From: Blautia glucerasea
Lineage (GTDB): Bacteria; Bacillota; Clostridia; Lachnospirales; Lachnospiraceae
DNA: 64,000 nucleotides
Assembly: GCF_020537505.1 (NCBI RefSeq)
Contig: NZ_JAJBMO010000006.1
Span: 124,001 to 188,000 of the forward strand
Direction of reading: 5' to 3'
Positions 50,720-59,197 of the stretch are shown here, one piece after another (position 1 is the stretch's first letter; the number at the start of each line of letters is the position of its first letter). The translations under genes and the position numbers were made by a program. Under the pieces are notes generated by a model. The model ran no database searches, was not told where the DNA came from, and saw only the letters and a program-made list of their open reading frames with translations.

Positions 50720-52816
50720 CTAAATTTCCACTGTATTCACCAGATTCTTCATGCTGTTCATACCGATCAGCAGCGTAGAAGTATTGTGAAGCAGTGCGGA
50801 TGTAGTTGGCTGCAGGATGCCTGCAACACCAAGCAGGATCAGGCCTGTGTTAAAGCCTACGATGGTTCTGTAGTTACTGTGGATACGCTTCATCAGCGCA
50901 TCACTGATGTTCTTCAGAACTACAATACCATCCAGATTGTCAGCGCCGATGGTGATGTCTGCGATCTCTCTTGCGATCTCAGCGCCTTCACTTACTGCAA
51001 TACCTGCGTCAGCTGCGGAAAGGGCAGGAGAATCGTTGATTCCGTCGCCAAGCATAACCACTTTACGGCCTTTCGCTTTCTCTTTCTCTACGAAGCTTGC
51101 TTTATCCTCAGGAAGGACCTCAGAATAATATTCGTCAACACCAACCCTGGCTGCAACAGCCTTAGCAGTACGCTCACTGTCACCAGTCATCATAACCACC
51201 TTGCTGAAACCAGCTTTTTTCAGTGCTTTTACAACTGTAGGAGCTTCCTCACGGAGCGGATCCTCAATACAGATAACTGCAGAGAGGCTGCCCTCAATAG
51301 CAAGATACAAATGGGAATATTCATTTGGCAGATTCTTAAACTGCTCCTCCATGCCTTCCGGAATGGTGCATTTCTCATCTTCAAATACAAAGTGGGAGCT
51401 TCCGATAATAACCTTTTTCTCCTTGATGGTTGTGGAAATACCGTGAGCTACAATGTACTGTACCTTAGAATGCATTTCCTCATGATCCAGCTTTTTCGCC
51501 TTGGCTGCATCTACAACGGCTTTCGCCATAGAGTGTGGGAAATGCTCCTCCAGGCAGGCTGCGATCCTGAGAAGCTCATCTTCACTCATTCCATTAAATG
51601 GTACCACCTTTGCTACAGTAGGCTCTGCTTTTGTGAGAGTACCAGTCTTGTCAAATACAATGGTATCGGCATCAGCAATTGCCTCCAGGAATTTGCCGCC
51701 CTTAACTGTGATCTTATATTCTCCTGCCTCACGGATAGCGGAAAGTACGGAAACCGGCATAGCCAGCTTCAATGCACAGGAAAAGTCAACCATCAGTACA
51801 GAAATAGCCTTGGTCACATTTCGGGTAAGCAGATAAGTAAGCGCTGTACCGCCAAGTGTATATGGGACCAGTCTGTCAGCCAGATGCTCAGCCTTGCTCT
51901 CAAGACCGGATTTCAGCTTCTCGGTGTCCTCGATCATGGCTGCAATCTTCTCATAGCGGCTGGAGCCTCCAACTGCTTTTACTGTGATAACAGCCTCGCC
52001 TTCTTCTACCACAGTACCTGCGTATACAGAATTTCCTACTACCTTTCTTACCGGAACGGATTCACCAGTCAGGGAAGCCTGGTTTACCATAGCCTCGCCT
52101 TCCGTGATCGCACCGTCGAATGGGATCACATTTCCCATATGTACCACAACCATGTCTCCAGTCTGAATCTTGTCTGCGTCAACCAGCACCTCTGTGCCCT
52201 CGCTGCGCAACCATACCTTGCCTGTGTTCAGGGACATGGTACGTGCCAGATCGTCCACGGATTTCTTGTGTGTCCACTCCTCAAGCAGTTCTCCGATTCC
52301 AAGCAGAAACATAACAGAACCAGCTGTGGAGAAATCTCCTCTGAAAATAGAAACACCAATTGCAGTTGCATCCAGAACCGGGACCTCGATCTTACGCTTC
52401 CATAATGTCTTAACGCCCAGCCAGATATACTTCACTGACATTGCAGTAGTATAAATTGCAGACCACGGATATGGCAAAAGAAGCTTACGTCCATAATGGA
52501 AAATAATCTTATTTACCAGCTTCTCCTTGTATGTCTCATTTAATTCCCTTCCAGAGTTCTCCAACACCTGAGCCGGTACGCTGACGCGGCTGTAGCCAAA
52601 TGCCTGGATCTGTTTCAGGAGCTCTGCCCTTTCGCCTGTATAATAAATAAGAGCATCACAGGTACGGTTGAATACCTGGGCTTTCTTTACTCCATCCAGA
52701 TTTTCCAGGTAATACTGAAGTGTATCAGCCTGGAGAAAGTTCATGTATTTCTGAAAAAGGTGGACTCTGATACGTCCTTTCTTTTCATGCTTTATTGTAA
52801 ATTTCAATTTAGTCAC
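50720..52816 (-). CDS. P1B-type metal ATPase with SCA in place of CPC
   Basis: This 698-aa membrane ATPase has a divergent N-terminal HMA-type domain without CxxC (about 1-85). Paired helices follow, then the actuator (VNQASLTGESVPVRKVV), the phosphorylation site VFDKTGTLTKAEPT (about residue 388), EEHFPHSMAKAV (the HP locus), VMMTGDSERTAKAVA and VMLGDGINDSPAL. The transmembrane metal motif is FSCALKLAMPV, so the usual CPC is SCA. HNTSTLLIGMNSMKNL lies in the last helix. Neighbours are DUF6110, DtxR and Fur genes. Iron, manganese or zinc export is plausible; the metal is not determined. Confidence 0.85.
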   Translation of the reverse strand: MTKLKFTIKHEKKGRIRVHLFQKYMNFLQADTLQYYLENLDGVKKAQVFNRTCDALIYYTGERAELLKQIQAFGYSRVSVPAQVLENSGRELNETYKEKLVNKIIFHYGRKLLLPYPWSAIYTTAMSVKYIWLGVKTLWKRKIEVPVLDATAIGVSIFRGDFSTAGSVMFLLGIGELLEEWTHKKSVDDLARTMSLNTGKVWLRSEGTEVLVDADKIQTGDMVVVHMGNVIPFDGAITEGEAMVNQASLTGESVPVRKVVGNSVYAGTVVEEGEAVITVKAVGGSSRYEKIAAMIEDTEKLKSGLESKAEHLADRLVPYTLGGTALTYLLTRNVTKAISVLMVDFSCALKLAMPVSVLSAIREAGEYKITVKGGKFLEAIADADTIVFDKTGTLTKAEPTVAKVVPFNGMSEDELLRIAACLEEHFPHSMAKAVVDAAKAKKLDHEEMHSKVQYIVAHGISTTIKEKKVIIGSSHFVFEDEKCTIPEGMEEQFKNLPNEYSHLYLAIEGSLSAVICIEDPLREEAPTVVKALKKAGFSKVVMMTGDSERTAKAVAARVGVDEYYSEVLPEDKASFVEKEKAKGRKVVMLGDGINDSPALSAADAGIAVSEGAEIAREIADITIGADNLDGIVVLKNISDALMKRIHSNYRTIVGFNTGLILLGVAGILQPTTSALLHNTSTLLIGMNSMKNLVNTVEI

Positions 52817-52834
52817 CTACTTTTCAAAGCAAGA

Positions 52835-52861
52835 GTCACTGTTCACTACGTTCACAGTAAC
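52835..52861. repeat. Collapsed MITE-like repeat H
   Basis: GTCACTGTTCAC and TTCACAGTAAC are joined by only four bases. It is again the two ends of the family without interior, between DUF6110 and the ATPase gene. A separate GGACTG/CAGTCC hairpin follows at 52871-52896. Confidence 0.55.
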
Positions 52862-53012
52862 AATTAAGAGGACTGTCGTGATATACGGCAGTCCCCAGTA
52901 TGCATCTGTTTTACAGTTACAAAATACAGTATCTTTTATTCACAAAATCCAGTACAATGCATTCTGTCTATTCCAAGACACTGTTTTGCACTATGTTCGG
53001 GAGTCGGACAGA

Positions 53013-53330
53013 TTACTCAGCTTCAGCCTCTGTCTCAGTCTCTTCTGTCTCTTTGAACTCTGTCTCGCCCTCAGCTGCTTCATCCTCAAATGGCTCCTCA
53101 GCTGCTTTTCTGTCTTCGTTGATCTGCTGTGCATCTGCATAGATGTCACCTGCGTTCTCCTGAACAGTTGTTACAGTCTTCATTACACAATCCTTAGCTC
53201 TTAAAACAGCAGCTGTGCACTCTGTGTAAACCTTCTTTGCATCTTTGCTTGAAAGCAGCTTGATACCAGCAGTTCCGAATAAAACACCTGCTGCAAAAAG
53301 TCCTGTTTTGTCCCATTTAAAACTTGCCAT
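53013..53330 (-). CDS. DUF6110 family protein
   Basis: This 105-aa protein begins with a short hydrophobic segment (GLFAAGVLFGTAGIKLL, residues 10-26). KDAKKVYTECTAAVLRAKDC follows, then an amphipathic helix and an almost purely acidic Glu/Thr/Ala tail. This is the DUF6110 pattern. It directly precedes the P1B-type ATPase in the same direction, an arrangement I recall from other Lachnospiraceae, so it is probably an accessory membrane peptide. The two Cys and the acidic tail might bind metal; this is a guess. Confidence 0.72.
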   Translation of the reverse strand: MASFKWDKTGLFAAGVLFGTAGIKLLSSKDAKKVYTECTAAVLRAKDCVMKTVTTVQENAGDIYADAQQINEDRKAAEEPFEDEAAEGETEFKETEETETEAEAE

Positions 53331-53534
53331 GATTAAATCTCTCCTTATAGTAAAATGTTTTTTGTTATTAGTTGTCTTTCGATTTCTCGCATTATATATC
53401 AGGTTCTCTGGAATTTCCAGTACTTTTTTGCTTGTTGAGAAATCTTCTCATTAATCTTTATTTTTGCATATTCAAACCAGCCAAAGCCAGTGTTTATCAG
53501 CATTTGCCACTTTTCCAGACCATTTAAACAGCCC

Positions 53535-53942
53535 TTAGCCTTCTCCAATGCCCGACATGGCATCCAGATAGCTCTTTATTCCCTTAAAAGTCTCCTCGCT
53601 GATCACATGCTCCACTTTGCAGGCATCCGACTCCGCTGTCTCTTCTGACACATTGGCACATTTTGCAAACAGCTTCGTGATCACCTGGTGCTTCTCGTAA
53701 ACATTCTCTGCAATTTCTCTTCCCGATTCCGTGAGAAGTAGACGTCCTTTTTCATTTCTTGTAATATGACCATCCTTTTCCAATTCTGTCATGGCCCTGG
53801 TCACACTTGGCTTGGTGATGCCAAGATGATTTGCAACATCCACCGGACGTACCTCTCCGGGGGATTTCTTATTCAGGATCAGAATCGTCTCCAGATAATC
53901 CTCCCTGGACTCCTTCATTCCTTCTTTCTTCATACACCACAT
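53535..53942 (-). CDS. DtxR/MntR-family metalloregulator
   Basis: This 135-aa protein has the DtxR winged helix (RPVDVANHLGITKPSVTRAMTELEKDGHI, about residues 32-60). A dimerisation domain follows with KHQVITKLFAKCANVSEETAESDACKVEHVIS, where His, Glu, Asp and Cys are the usual metal ligands. It lacks the SH3 domain of long DtxR, as MntR does. It sits between the P-type ATPase group and the Fur gene. It is the best candidate to bind GTTAG-N6-CTAAC. ATG 53942 has GGAGGTG eight bases upstream. Confidence 0.88.
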   Translation of the reverse strand: MWCMKKEGMKESREDYLETILILNKKSPGEVRPVDVANHLGITKPSVTRAMTELEKDGHITRNEKGRLLLTESGREIAENVYEKHQVITKLFAKCANVSEETAESDACKVEHVISEETFKGIKSYLDAMSGIGEG

Positions 53943-54088
53943 AGTTGCCGCACCTCCGCCTTTCTTTTTGCCTCGGTTCCGGGTACTGATATATCCTCTG
54001 CGACGCTACCGCCTTCTGTCACCGTAAATCAGGCACAGTTACTGTTTACAGTCTGACCTACAGCTATGCACAATGTGCATCATCATTC

Positions 54089-54559
54089 TCATGCCTCACA
54101 TTTTGACATTATCATCTCAATACTCTCAATATCCTGGTCCCCGATATAGCCCATATTTTTAAGTCCTTCTCTTACAACCTGTTTCCAGACTTCAGAAGGT
54201 AACTTACAGACCGTATCATCACTAAGTCTTACAGTGCAGCCGTTTTCCTGACAGCATGTTTCGCAGCCGGAAATCCGGTACATGTTCTTGCGGCTGATAG
54301 CGCCGATTTTCTCCAGCATATTTACCATACGGTAAATGGTGGCTGGGCCTATGTTCTTATCTTTTTCCTGTACTTTGTAATAGATTTCCTTGCAGCAGGA
54401 ACAATCCTCTTCCAGAATAATATCCAGAATCAGCTGGCGCTGCCTGGTGATTCTGCAGCCCTGGTCGCGTAATCGTTCAAGGATCATATCTTTTTGCATT
54501 TTTGTACGCTGATATGCTTCATGAGTCTCATATGCTTTTTCTTTAACTGCTTTTTCCAT
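54089..54559 (-). CDS. Cys-rich Fur-family regulator
   Basis: This 156-aa protein has the Fur DNA-binding domain (CRITRQRQLILDIILEED, PATIYRMVNMLEKIGAISR). The normal HHDHL metal-binding motif at the start of the dimerisation domain is absent. In its place is MYRISGCETCCQENGCTVRL, and DCSCCKEIYYKV replaces the H-xx-AEELY segment. It has ten Cys in all, so it may use a thiolate-rich metal site or sense redox. It lies between the DtxR gene and feoB. The divergence makes Fur function likely but ligand unknown. Confidence 0.83.
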   Translation of the reverse strand: MEKAVKEKAYETHEAYQRTKMQKDMILERLRDQGCRITRQRQLILDIILEEDCSCCKEIYYKVQEKDKNIGPATIYRMVNMLEKIGAISRKNMYRISGCETCCQENGCTVRLSDDTVCKLPSEVWKQVVREGLKNMGYIGDQDIESIEMIMSKCEA

Positions 54560-54714
54560 CCTTCATCGCCATCCTTTTCTAAACTTTTGTGTCGTCTGGA
54601 ATTCTGATATAAAAAGAAATCCGGCTACTATACTCTTGGCTGAAAAGCTGGTGAAATGCTATCTGTGGATCATAACAAACCAGTTTCTTCAGATTTCCCC
54701 TTATATAAAAATTC

Positions 54715-54745
54715 CAGCCTGTATCTCTTTAAGGGATACAGGCTG
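54715..54745 (-). terminator. Terminator after feoB
   Basis: CAGCCTGTATC pairs with GATACAGGCTG around a short loop, followed by GAATTTTTAT on the minus strand. Confidence 0.8.
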
Positions 54746-54766
54746 AATTATTTTTAAGAACTTTGC

Positions 54767-56920
54767 TTAAGCAATACTCTTTGTATTAACCTTTAAGCTG
54801 TTGCTCTCTTTATATGGTCTGAACAGCAGGTACAGGAATACTGCAACCAGAACAAATGCTACAACAGTTCCGATTCCAAATCCGCCGCCTGTAAGCAGTG
54901 TACCAATCTGATAAATGCAAAGTGAAACTACATAAGCAAGACCACACTGATAGCCGATTGCAAACCAGAACCATTTTGCGTTGTTCATCTCTCTCTTGAT
55001 TGCACCCATAGCCGCGAAGCACGGAGCGCAAAGAAGGTTGAATACCAGGAATCCGTAAGCTGCAATTGGAGTCATAACCTGTGCAAGATTTCCCCAGATC
55101 TCAGCTCCATCCTCTGCAACCTCTGCAAATCCGAAGAGCATACCAAATGTAGCAACAACGTTCTCTTTTGCAATAAGACCTGTTACGGCTGCAACTGCCA
55201 TCTTCCAGCCCTCTCCTGCTTTTGTCCATCCAAGAGGAGCAAAAATCCAGGCGATAGCAGAACCAATCTTGGCAAGAATACTGTTGTTCAGTTCTTCTAC
55301 CATTCCGAAGGAACCGCCTTCCCAGCCGAATCCCATGAGGAACCAGAGAACGATTGTGGAAAGAAGAATGATGGTACCAGCTTTCTTGATGAAAGACCAG
55401 CCTCTCTCCCACATGCTTCTCAGAATATTGCCGACTGTCGGCCAGTGATATGCCGGAAGCTCCATAACGAATGGTGCCGGCTCGCCAGCGAACATTTTTG
55501 TTTTCTTAAGGATGATACCGGAGCAGATGATTGCTGCGATACCAACAAAGTAACAGCTTGTCGCAACCCATCCGCTGTTGTTAAAGAATGCACCTGCAAT
55601 CATTGCAATGATCGGGAGCTTCGCACCACAAGGAACAAATGTTGTGGTCATAATTGTCATTTTACGGTCACGGTCGTTCTCGATTGTACGGGAAGCCATA
55701 ACTCCAGGAACACCACATCCGGAACCGATCAACATTGGGATGAAGGATTTTCCGGAAAGACCGAATTTACGGAAGATTCTGTCCATGATGAATGCAACAC
55801 GAGCCATGTAACCGCAGGACTCAAGGAATGCAAGGAACAGGAACAGAACCAGCATCTGCGGTACGAAACCAAGTACAGCGCCAACACCGGCAACAATACC
55901 GTCAAGGATCAGTCCCTGCAGCCATGCAGCGCAATTTACAGCTTCCAGAGCAGACTCAACTGCCGGAGGAATAATCTCACCGAAGAGTACATCATTTGTC
56001 CAATCTGTTACAATAGTTCCAACAGTGGTTACAGACACATAATAAACAACCCACATTACAACTGCGAAGATCGGAAGCGCCAGCCATCTGTTGGTTACGA
56101 TTCTGTCGATCTTATCGGAGGTTGTAAGCTTCTTTCCTGTAGAGGATTTTGTATAGCACTGTCCAATAATGGAAGAGATGTATACATAACGCTCGTTTGT
56201 GATAATACTCTCTGTATCATCATCGAATTTATCTTCCAGAGCCTTTACTTCGTAAGACACATCCGGAACGCTCTTCATCTGCTCTACGATCTTGTCATCT
56301 TTCTCGATAAGCTTGATTGCAAAGAAACGTTTCTGAGCCTCTGCAACAGTTCCTGTCAGCTTATTCTCAACAGATTTGATCGCATCCTCAACATCCTGTG
56401 CAAATTCGTGAACCGGAACGGTTTTCTTTTTGCTCTGTGCTGCGCTGATTGCCTTCTCAGCAGCTTTCATGATTCCGGTTCCTTTCAGAGCGGAAATCTC
56501 AACCACTTCGCAGCCAAGCTTTTTGCTTAATTTGTCAATGTGGATCTTGTTTCCGGATTTCTGAACCAGGTCCATCATGTTAATTGCCATAACCACCGGG
56601 ATTCCAAGCTCCATGATCTGTGTGGACAGATACAGGTTACGCTCAAGGTTTGTACCATCTACGATGTTGATGATCGCATCTGGCATTTCATTGATCAGGT
56701 AATTTCTGGCAACCACTTCCTCAAGTGTGTATGGGGAAAGGGAATAAATACCAGGAAGGTCCATGATGGTTACATCCTTGTGACCTTTCAGTTTACCTTC
56801 TTTTTTCTCTACTGTTACACCAGGCCAGTTACCAACGAACTGGTTAGAGCCGGTCAGTGCATTGAATAATGTGGTCTTGCCGCAGTTAGGGTTACCTGCA
56901 AGTGCAATCTTAATCGACAT
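54767..56920 (-). CDS. feoB: Ferrous iron transporter FeoB
   Basis: This 717-aa membrane GTPase takes up Fe2+. The N-terminal G domain shows IALAGNPNCGKTTLFNALTG (G1, residues 5-24), MDLPGIYSL (G3), INMMDL (G4) and SALKGTG (G5). The C-terminal membrane domain contains the gate motifs LIGSGCGVPGVMASRTI and FVPCGAKLPIIAM. I choose ATG 56920, because AGGAGG lies seven bases before it and only one base before the upstream ATG 56926. It is separate from the feoA pair by 448 bp that hold a DtxR-type operator and a MITE-like repeat. Confidence 0.96.
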   Translation of the reverse strand: MSIKIALAGNPNCGKTTLFNALTGSNQFVGNWPGVTVEKKEGKLKGHKDVTIMDLPGIYSLSPYTLEEVVARNYLINEMPDAIINIVDGTNLERNLYLSTQIMELGIPVVMAINMMDLVQKSGNKIHIDKLSKKLGCEVVEISALKGTGIMKAAEKAISAAQSKKKTVPVHEFAQDVEDAIKSVENKLTGTVAEAQKRFFAIKLIEKDDKIVEQMKSVPDVSYEVKALEDKFDDDTESIITNERYVYISSIIGQCYTKSSTGKKLTTSDKIDRIVTNRWLALPIFAVVMWVVYYVSVTTVGTIVTDWTNDVLFGEIIPPAVESALEAVNCAAWLQGLILDGIVAGVGAVLGFVPQMLVLFLFLAFLESCGYMARVAFIMDRIFRKFGLSGKSFIPMLIGSGCGVPGVMASRTIENDRDRKMTIMTTTFVPCGAKLPIIAMIAGAFFNNSGWVATSCYFVGIAAIICSGIILKKTKMFAGEPAPFVMELPAYHWPTVGNILRSMWERGWSFIKKAGTIILLSTIVLWFLMGFGWEGGSFGMVEELNNSILAKIGSAIAWIFAPLGWTKAGEGWKMAVAAVTGLIAKENVVATFGMLFGFAEVAEDGAEIWGNLAQVMTPIAAYGFLVFNLLCAPCFAAMGAIKREMNNAKWFWFAIGYQCGLAYVVSLCIYQIGTLLTGGGFGIGTVVAFVLVAVFLYLLFRPYKESNSLKVNTKSIA

Positions 56921-57058
56921 TTTCATGCCTCCTCTTTCTTTCCAGATTTTCTTTTTTCAATTTTTGGGGCTTACGTATGCCAGCTTCCGCTAATTTTAGT
57001 TGCCCGCTACTATCGATTGTTTCAATTAGTTTTCATTTGTTAGCGTTTTCACTTATTT

Positions 57059-57074
57059 GTTAGGTCTCGCTAAC
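57059..57074. promoter_or_regulatory. GTTAG-N6-CTAAC operator 4 (upstream of feoB)
   Basis: GTTAG-GTCTCG-CTAAC has perfect arms. It lies 139 bp before feoB; no clear -35/-10 pair was found around it. Confidence 0.68.
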
Positions 57075-57208
57075 TAACCAGAGTAAAAAAAATTGCCCAT
57101 TCGTTTCCAGAATATGCAATTTCATGCTGTGCTCATTTCCCTTATGTATGCGCAGCTGCGGTTTCCTGTTGGCTTTCGCTCTCAGGGCCCCAAAAGTACT
57201 ATATCTTG

Positions 57209-57352
57209 GTAACTGTTCAGTGCCTTCACAGTTACATGCTCCGCGATGCACAGAAATCATGCTTTGCATGATTTCACGCCGCTACTCTCGGGTTTTCTGT
57301 GAACTACGTTCACACAAAACGCCTGGCGGAATACTGTCTTCGGAATAGTTAC
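57209..57352 (+). repeat. MITE-like intergenic repeat, copy E (full length)
   Basis: This copy of 144 bp has ends GTAACTGTTC and GAATAGTTAC (inverted, one mismatch), the AATCATGC-TTTGC-ATGATT hairpin and the GTGAACTACGTTCAC hairpin. It lies between feoA and feoB. Confidence 0.85.
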
Positions 57353-57368
57353 ACATCTGGTACAGTAC

Positions 57369-57590
57369 TTACTCTACCTCGATCATTTCTGCATCGCCTT
57401 TTCTCAGAGACAGTTCATAATCTCTTACGGTTACCTCAATAGGATCTCCAAGCGGTGCAACCTTACGTACATAGATCTGCACACCTTTGGTGATTCCCAT
57501 GTCCATGATACGTCTCTTTACAGGTCCTTCGCCATGCAGTCTCTTCACTGTGACAGTCTGGCCTACGCCAACTTGCCGTAATGTTTTCAT
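57369..57590 (-). CDS. FeoA-domain protein (second)
   Basis: This 73-aa SH3-like protein starts MKTLRQVGVGQTVTVKRLHG and has KRRIMDMGITKGVQIYVRKVAPLGDPIEVTVRDYELSLRK, the FeoA signature (the LGDPIEVxVRxxxLSLR block). FeoA supports FeoB activity in the cytoplasm. I start at ATG 57590 behind AAAGGAG. It is the second of two feoA genes and ends in front of repeat E. Confidence 0.92.
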   Translation of the reverse strand: MKTLRQVGVGQTVTVKRLHGEGPVKRRIMDMGITKGVQIYVRKVAPLGDPIEVTVRDYELSLRKGDAEMIEVE

Positions 57591-57615
57591 AATACTTGCT
57601 CCTTTTTTCTGGATT

Positions 57616-57828
57616 TCAGACCATGATCCGATTCGCCATATCCTTGCCAATGGCAACTCTGGAATCTTTCACATTCACGATCATGTTACCGCTGATCTCA
57701 CTTACAACGGTTACAGTAGCTCCCTGTACAAATCCAAGATTTTCAAGAAATTTACGGGTTTCTTCTTTACCGCCGACTTTTTTGATCACCTGCGGCTCTC
57801 CTTCGTTTACCATTGATAACGGCATCAT
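57616..57828 (-). CDS. FeoA-domain protein (first)
   Basis: This 70-aa protein is a divergent FeoA (MVNEGEPQVIKKVGGKEETRKFLENLGFVQGATVTVV in parts: FLENLGFVQGATVTVVSE is diagnostic; NMIVNVKDSRVAIGKDMA). It starts 25 bp upstream of the second feoA. The promoter before it (57892-57920) is overlapped at the -10 by a GTTAG-N6-CTAAC-like operator. AAGGAAGG serves as ribosome binding site. Confidence 0.9.
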   Translation of the reverse strand: MMPLSMVNEGEPQVIKKVGGKEETRKFLENLGFVQGATVTVVSEISGNMIVNVKDSRVAIGKDMANRIMV

Positions 57829-57888
57829 ATCATCCTTCCTTTTTGTGTTTTAGAAACACCTATTTATTATTATGTTTCGCTTACGTTG

Positions 57889-57904
57889 ATTAGTATATTC
57901 TAAT
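57889..57904. promoter_or_regulatory. ATTAG-N6-CTAAT operator 5 overlapping the feoAA -10
   Basis: ATTAG-TATATT-CTAAT is a perfect inverted repeat, one step from GTTAG/CTAAC in each arm. It covers the -10 box of the feoAA promoter. Confidence 0.72.
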
Positions 57905-57920
57905 TTATATAAGCTGTCAA
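57892..57920 (-). promoter_or_regulatory. feoAA promoter
   Basis: TTGACA (57915-57920) and TATACT (57892-57897) are separated by exactly 17 bp on the minus strand. Confidence 0.8.
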
Positions 57921-57990
57921 TAATTTATTTGCACTTTTTTCTCATTTTTTTCCACTGCAATTTCATAAATTTTGACCAGAAAACATTGGA

Positions 57991-58133
57991 TTACTATTCA
58001 CAGGTAATGTTCCGCGAGGTGTTTTTTGTGAGCAAAGCTCACAGTTCCCCCGAGGACCTAGGCGCGAAATCATGCGAAAGCATGATTTCTGCACATCGCG
58101 GAGCGTGTTACTGGTCACGGAGTGAACCGTAAC
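57991..58133 (-). repeat. MITE-like intergenic repeat, copy F (reverse orientation)
   Basis: It reads TTACTATTCAC at the left and GTGAACCGTAA at the right, with CCGCGAGGTG, the CATGCGAAAGCATG hairpin and the TTGTGAGCAAAGCTCACAG hairpin between. It is complete and inverted relative to copies C and E. Confidence 0.82.
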
Positions 58134-58312
58134 AATATTTGAAAATCTTTCGGAAATAGCAGGATCGATAGTGGAATTGTAGAAATTTATTGTTTATAAT
58201 AAAAAAACAACTAAAAATTAGGAATATGTGTATTCTTATACTGATTGCACAAGTTTCTATAGTTAAAGCAATGAAATAATCACATGTATTTTTTTCAGAA
58301 AGGATTGTTTTT

Positions 58313-59197
58313 ATGAAACAGGGAAGCAAAATCGGGATTGTCTGTTGTTCCAACGGACTTAGGCAGGAACAGACCGAAACAATAAAAATGTTGGTGCAGA
58401 TTCTGGAAAAATCCGGGCTGGAAGTATCACTTAGCCCTTATCTTTATGGAGATGAAAATGGAGAGGCCGGAACTGCCAGGGAACGTGCCAGGGCGCTTAT
58501 GAAATTTTATGAGGATGATTCTGTTACTGATATTTTTGATGTGTCTGGCGGAGACATGGCCAACGAGATTTTACCTTATCTAGATTTTCAGACGATTGCT
58601 TATGGGAATAAACGTTTCTGGGGATACAGTGATCTTACCACCATTCTGAATGCCATTTATGCCCGGACGGGGAAATCTTCTGTCCTATATCAGGTACGGA
58701 ATCTTACCTATGATCACAGCAAGTCCCAGATAACGGACTTTCTTGGAACGATGCTGGCGGGAGCCTCTTCCCTTTATGATTTTCCTTATGAATTTGTACA
58801 GGGAACTCATATGGAGGGAATTGTGGTTGGCGGTAATATACGGTGTCTTTTAAAGCTGGCTGGCACACCTTACTGGCCGGATATGCGGGAGAAAGTCCTG
58901 CTTCTGGAGTCCTTTGGCGGAAAACGGCCTCAGATGGTAACCTATTTAAGCCAGCTCAGTCAGATGGGCGTTTTTAAGAAAGTAAATGGGATTCTGCTTG
59001 GAACATTTACAAAAATGGAAGTGGATAACTGTCAGCCAGATATGGCAAAACTGATTCTTGAATTCGCAGAAAAAAAGACGCCCATTGCGAAAACACCTTT
59101 GATCGGACATGGATCAGATTCAAAAGCGATTCGCATCGGGCATCGTTTAAAGTTATTCTCCGCAGAAGAAAACAAACGGATATATAAAGAATTTTAG
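58313..59197 (+). CDS. S66-family LD-carboxypeptidase/MccF-like peptidase
   Basis: This 294-aa serine peptidase has the S66 fold: IGIVCCSNGLRQEQ at the start, IFDVSGGDMANEILPYLDF, the nucleophile motif FWGYSDLTTILNA (about residues 102-114), VLLLESFGGKRPQ with the catalytic Glu and PLIGHGSDSKAIRIG with the His. The family cleaves L,D bonds in muropeptides or inactivates microcin C-like compounds; the MccF type is nearer by size and the GYSD motif. It is convergent with the malic enzyme gene, with a 4-bp overlap at the stops. Confidence 0.88.
   Translation: MKQGSKIGIVCCSNGLRQEQTETIKMLVQILEKSGLEVSLSPYLYGDENGEAGTARERARALMKFYEDDSVTDIFDVSGGDMANEILPYLDFQTIAYGNKRFWGYSDLTTILNAIYARTGKSSVLYQVRNLTYDHSKSQITDFLGTMLAGASSLYDFPYEFVQGTHMEGIVVGGNIRCLLKLAGTPYWPDMREKVLLLESFGGKRPQMVTYLSQLSQMGVFKKVNGILLGTFTKMEVDNCQPDMAKLILEFAEKKTPIAKTPLIGHGSDSKAIRIGHRLKLFSAEENKRIYKEF

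Noticed and set aside
50684..52405. A 573-codon plus-strand ORF opposite the P-type ATPase
   Set aside because: It is antisense to a complete ATPase with all motifs in order; the translated product is Cys/His/Ser-rich without any domain.
54030..54060. Further copy of the 144-bp repeat (GTTACTGTTTAC near 54039)
   Set aside because: Only one degenerate terminus matches and no second end or hairpin follows.
55445..56530. A 361-codon plus-strand ORF opposite feoB
   Set aside because: It mirrors the feoB coding strand and has no start signal or recognisable domain.
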